Below are positions 61,527-64,000 of a stretch of 64,000 bases of DNA, one piece after another. The translations under genes and the position numbers were made by a program. Numbering within the stretch: position 1 is the stretch's first letter; the number at the start of each line of letters is the position of its first letter. This DNA is from Amaranthus tricolor (Eukaryota; Streptophyta; Magnoliopsida; Caryophyllales; Amaranthaceae), in the NCBI RefSeq assembly GCF_026212465.1, contig NC_080052.1:17453239-17517238 (forward strand), given 5' to 3'. The notes under the pieces are model-generated. The model did not search any database. It saw nothing but the letters and a program-made list of their open reading frames with translations, and was not told the DNA's origin.

Positions 61527-63417
61527 GAAGACAACCTCAGATCGAGTAATCATAAAGTTGCTATATCCACTGCGAGTTTAGAGATGAAGCTTATTTGTTT
61601 ACACATTTCTTTTTGTTATCATTGTGTCATGGATAATTAGTTAGTTGTGTCTAGGCTTTGTTTAATTATGTAACAGTAGTATGATGTATTTTGGAGTCGA
61701 TGCAATATGAAAAACATTATGCTGTATTAAGATGTATCTTGAATCAAGTTATTAAGATGTATATTTTGAATCAAACTGTAATCAAGGTACTTATTTTGAA
61801 TCAAGTTGTTGACGCAATATGCAAAATCTTTGCAATTTTGAAGCATAATATAAGTAGTTCATAATCATCAAATGTTCAAGCATAATATCAGTAGTTTACT
61901 AACTGCCCAACCATATGTTTCACAACAAAATGACAAAATAACATGGGTGATGTCGGATATTTAACTTCATCAATTACGAAACCTGGTACTTAAGATAATT
62001 AGTACTTCTGAATGTTCGACATTGAAAATGTCCGTTTTTTGGGAATTGGCAACGGATATTTATATCCGGATTATTGTGAAATCCTATAGCTTGAAAATAG
62101 GTAATGGTAATTCGGATCGGTCTCGAGCCCCCAATCCCGTTTCGTTCTTGCAAGAACCGTATTTTCAGTGATGACGATCACCCGTGTTCTCAGGATTTAG
62201 ATCAAGCCTACTTCCTGACGGTCCATTAGATTCCCACATTTTAAACTGTTATTACATTATTGTTTTTAATGAGTTTTGAATAAATATGTTTGGTATATAA
62301 AGTTTTGTTTGTTTCGCAATGAAAGCATATGTTTCATTTGCCGTATTGTTTTGCTATTGACTTATAAAGTAATAGCCGTATTTTGATTTCGCTATTAACT
62401 TGTAAAGTTATAGCCGTATTTTGATTCGTTATGAACTAAAGGTTCATAGCCGTATTTATGTCGATACTAAACGGTCTTTTAAAAAAGTTTGAATTTGGAT
62501 AAAACAATGTTTATAAATGGTTACCAAGTGAACAAGGAATTTGATTGGAGATGGTTGTTAATGACTTGTATATAAATGTAATAGTTTGTTGGATTACTCA
62601 ACAATTCAATTGTTGACAGTTTTTGATGGGACCTATCGCTTACGGGGATAGATCCACTTTCAAGTTGCCAACTTTAGTGCGGATGGATGTGCTGCTCCTT
62701 TATGCGTCATGTGTTGCGGTAGCGAGGACATCGTTTTTTGGAAAGTTAACTTATAATGATATTTTGACAAATCATATGTTGTAAAAATTTAAAAAGTTTA
62801 GATATTTTATAATGTATTAACTTAGTTTATAACTTGTTTGTAATTAATTGTATTACAGTCATGTAATGTTCTTAAATACTCTGATATTGGTTGCTGTGGC
62901 TATCGAGCCACAGGTCGGATTCAGCCCAGACTTCTATAAGTCGTCCACTGTGCTTTGTAGACAATATTATTATATTGTTTACGCTGGTTTGGGCTGTTTC
63001 ACCGACCTTCGATTCTCTGTTTCTTTTGAGCAATAATAACGACATTTTAGGGTTTTCTTGTGTGTTTCTTGCGATTTATACTGTCCAAATTCCATCATGA
63101 ATTCGAAAAATATGGCATTTTGAATTGTTCATTTGTTACTTGGTTGAATTCAATATTAAATTAGGGCTTTTGGTAATGGATTAGAGAATTTTTAAAATGT
63201 TGGTTTGTTGATTGTTTGAATTCATTAATAAATTAGGGCTTTTAGATTAAGGGTTTTTGAAATGTTGATTTGTTGACTGTTTGAATTCAATGATACTAGC
63301 AAAATTCCCTCAAAGTTGTTGATTAGTTGATAATAAATTAGGGCTTTTGGTAATGGATTAGGGCATTTTTTGTTTGTCTTCCTTGTTTTCTTACAATTCC
63401 CATTTTAAAATTGTAAA
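61527..63417. other. spacer before the Mutator-like ORF
   Basis: No supported gene. A repeated segment near 61720-61810 (ATTAAGATGTATMTTGAATCAA) occurs twice. 62340-62460 has three copies of GCCGTATTTTGATT with TTATAAAGT / TTGTAAAGT. Around 63130-63370 four related blocks contain AATTAGGGCTTTT and TTGATTGTTTGAATTCA. These look like local duplications in a transposon's terminal or leader region. Confidence 0.35.
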
Positions 63418-63810
63418 ATGCCTAAACATGTGGTCTTACGTTTTAAATGGTTGTGTGTTGAAGTAGACTTGAATGTAGACGATAAGGATAAGGTAACTTT
63501 GCTAGATTTGGTAATGGATTGGGAAGATGAGTGCATTAAAACTAACAAGCTTATAACTAAAAATACCTCATTTGCGTATGTTTGGAAGATGAATCATGTT
63601 AAACTGAATTGTGATCAAGACCTAATGACCATGTTTGAGAGGTTCAATGACAATGAAATGATTTTTATTTGGGTTGGTGCACTTGAAGAGGAAAGTAGTC
63701 TCATGAAATCGGTTAGGAGTCTAAGGGATTTGCAAGCGTCACAAAATCCTGTACCACTTAAAACCATTCCTGCACAAGAGTTTGCAAGACTAGCACATTG
63801 TATAAAATGA
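63418..63810 (+). CDS. PB1-like N-terminal domain of a Mutator-like transposon protein
   Basis: 130 codons. Residues 5-85 (VLRFKWLCVEVDL...FIWVG) match the PB1-like domain at the N-terminus of many plant Mutator-like element proteins: beta strands, then LLDLVMDWEDE, then a central YVWK segment. It stops at TGA 63808-63810. A different frame (63807-63998, MRTLALKEINGGDDENYGYL, then GYAETVKQTNQSS) carries the start of the MULE transposase region. So either an intron or a frameshift lies near 63800. The gene runs off the window, so the catalytic core is not visible. Confidence 0.65.
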   Translation: MPKHVVLRFKWLCVEVDLNVDDKDKVTLLDLVMDWEDECIKTNKLITKNTSFAYVWKMNHVKLNCDQDLMTMFERFNDNEMIFIWVGALEEESSLMKSVRSLRDLQASQNPVPLKTIPAQEFARLAHCIK

Positions 63811-63998
63811 GGACATTGGCATTGAAAGAGATCAACGGAGGAGATGATGAGAATTATGGCTACTTACCTGGTTATGCAGAGACGGTAAAGCAAACTAATC
63901 AGAGCTCTGTTGCTATTTGTGCATGGGAAGTAGAAGACTCCATTGAAAGGCCTTTGACATTCATTAGCATTAATTTTCATTTCTTTTGGAGCTACAAT
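63807..63998 (+). pseudogene. start of the MULE transposase region, truncated by the window
   Basis: Open frame of 64 codons to the window end. YLPGYAETVKQTNQSSVAIC matches the segment just before the DDE core of plant MULE transposases (LPxYAExxKxTNPGS). Relative to the PB1-like ORF it is in another frame. Downstream sequence is needed to tell a live element from a dead one. Confidence 0.6.
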
Positions 63999-64000
63999 TA

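Overview
This is a plant nuclear genome window, most likely from a eudicot. The genes have many short exons with GT..AG introns, the DNA is AT-rich, and transposon debris is dense. The transposon set (a Vulmar-like mariner, Au-like SINEs) and the gene content would fit a caryophyllid such as the beet/spinach/amaranth group. That placement is inference; nothing seen is species-diagnostic.

Five host genes can be rebuilt exon by exon. (1) A single-exon TMEM234-like membrane protein, minus strand, 1251-1667. (2) A casein kinase 1-like Ser/Thr kinase of the CKL3/4 type, plus strand, 5719-9392, 14 exons, 424 residues. (3) A Bin3/MePCE-type RNA methyltransferase, minus strand, 28355 down to 17895, 8 exons, 293 residues; a decayed Ty3/gypsy element sits in its first intron. 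(4) A two-domain chloroplast-type glyoxalase I, minus strand, 42029 down to 33534, 9 exons, 352 residues. (5) A serine carboxypeptidase-like (SCPL) protein, minus strand, 59012 down to 45037, 14 exons, 464 residues. In every case the reading frame closes exactly across all splice junctions, so the models are firm apart from the untranslated ends.

The rest is mostly mobile-element sequence. 1-1.25 kb holds a Stowaway-type MITE. 9.9-17.9 kb holds a long inverted-repeat element with another element nested in it, a small MITE and a tandem duplication. 28.4-33.5 kb holds a MITE-like pair enclosing a 22-bp minisatellite, plus a decayed LINE. 42-45 kb holds a (TA)n tract inside a GATCGTAGG-rich repeat. 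The SCPL introns carry LTR-like repeats and a nearly complete 3.7-kb mariner-like element whose transposase is broken but keeps the DD39D spacing. From 59.5 kb to the end lie two broken GRF zinc-finger genes and the start of a Mutator-like (PB1-like plus transposase) gene that runs off the window.

The host genes are not an operon or an evident cluster; they are independent housekeeping or metabolic genes. The best leads are: the shared end architecture of the MITE at 143-400 and the mariner at 54427-58149; a covarying hairpin in three LTR-like repeats; an unexplained minus-strand ORF with PKSPLK repeats inside the mariner; and an unusual nucleophile motif in the SCPL protein.
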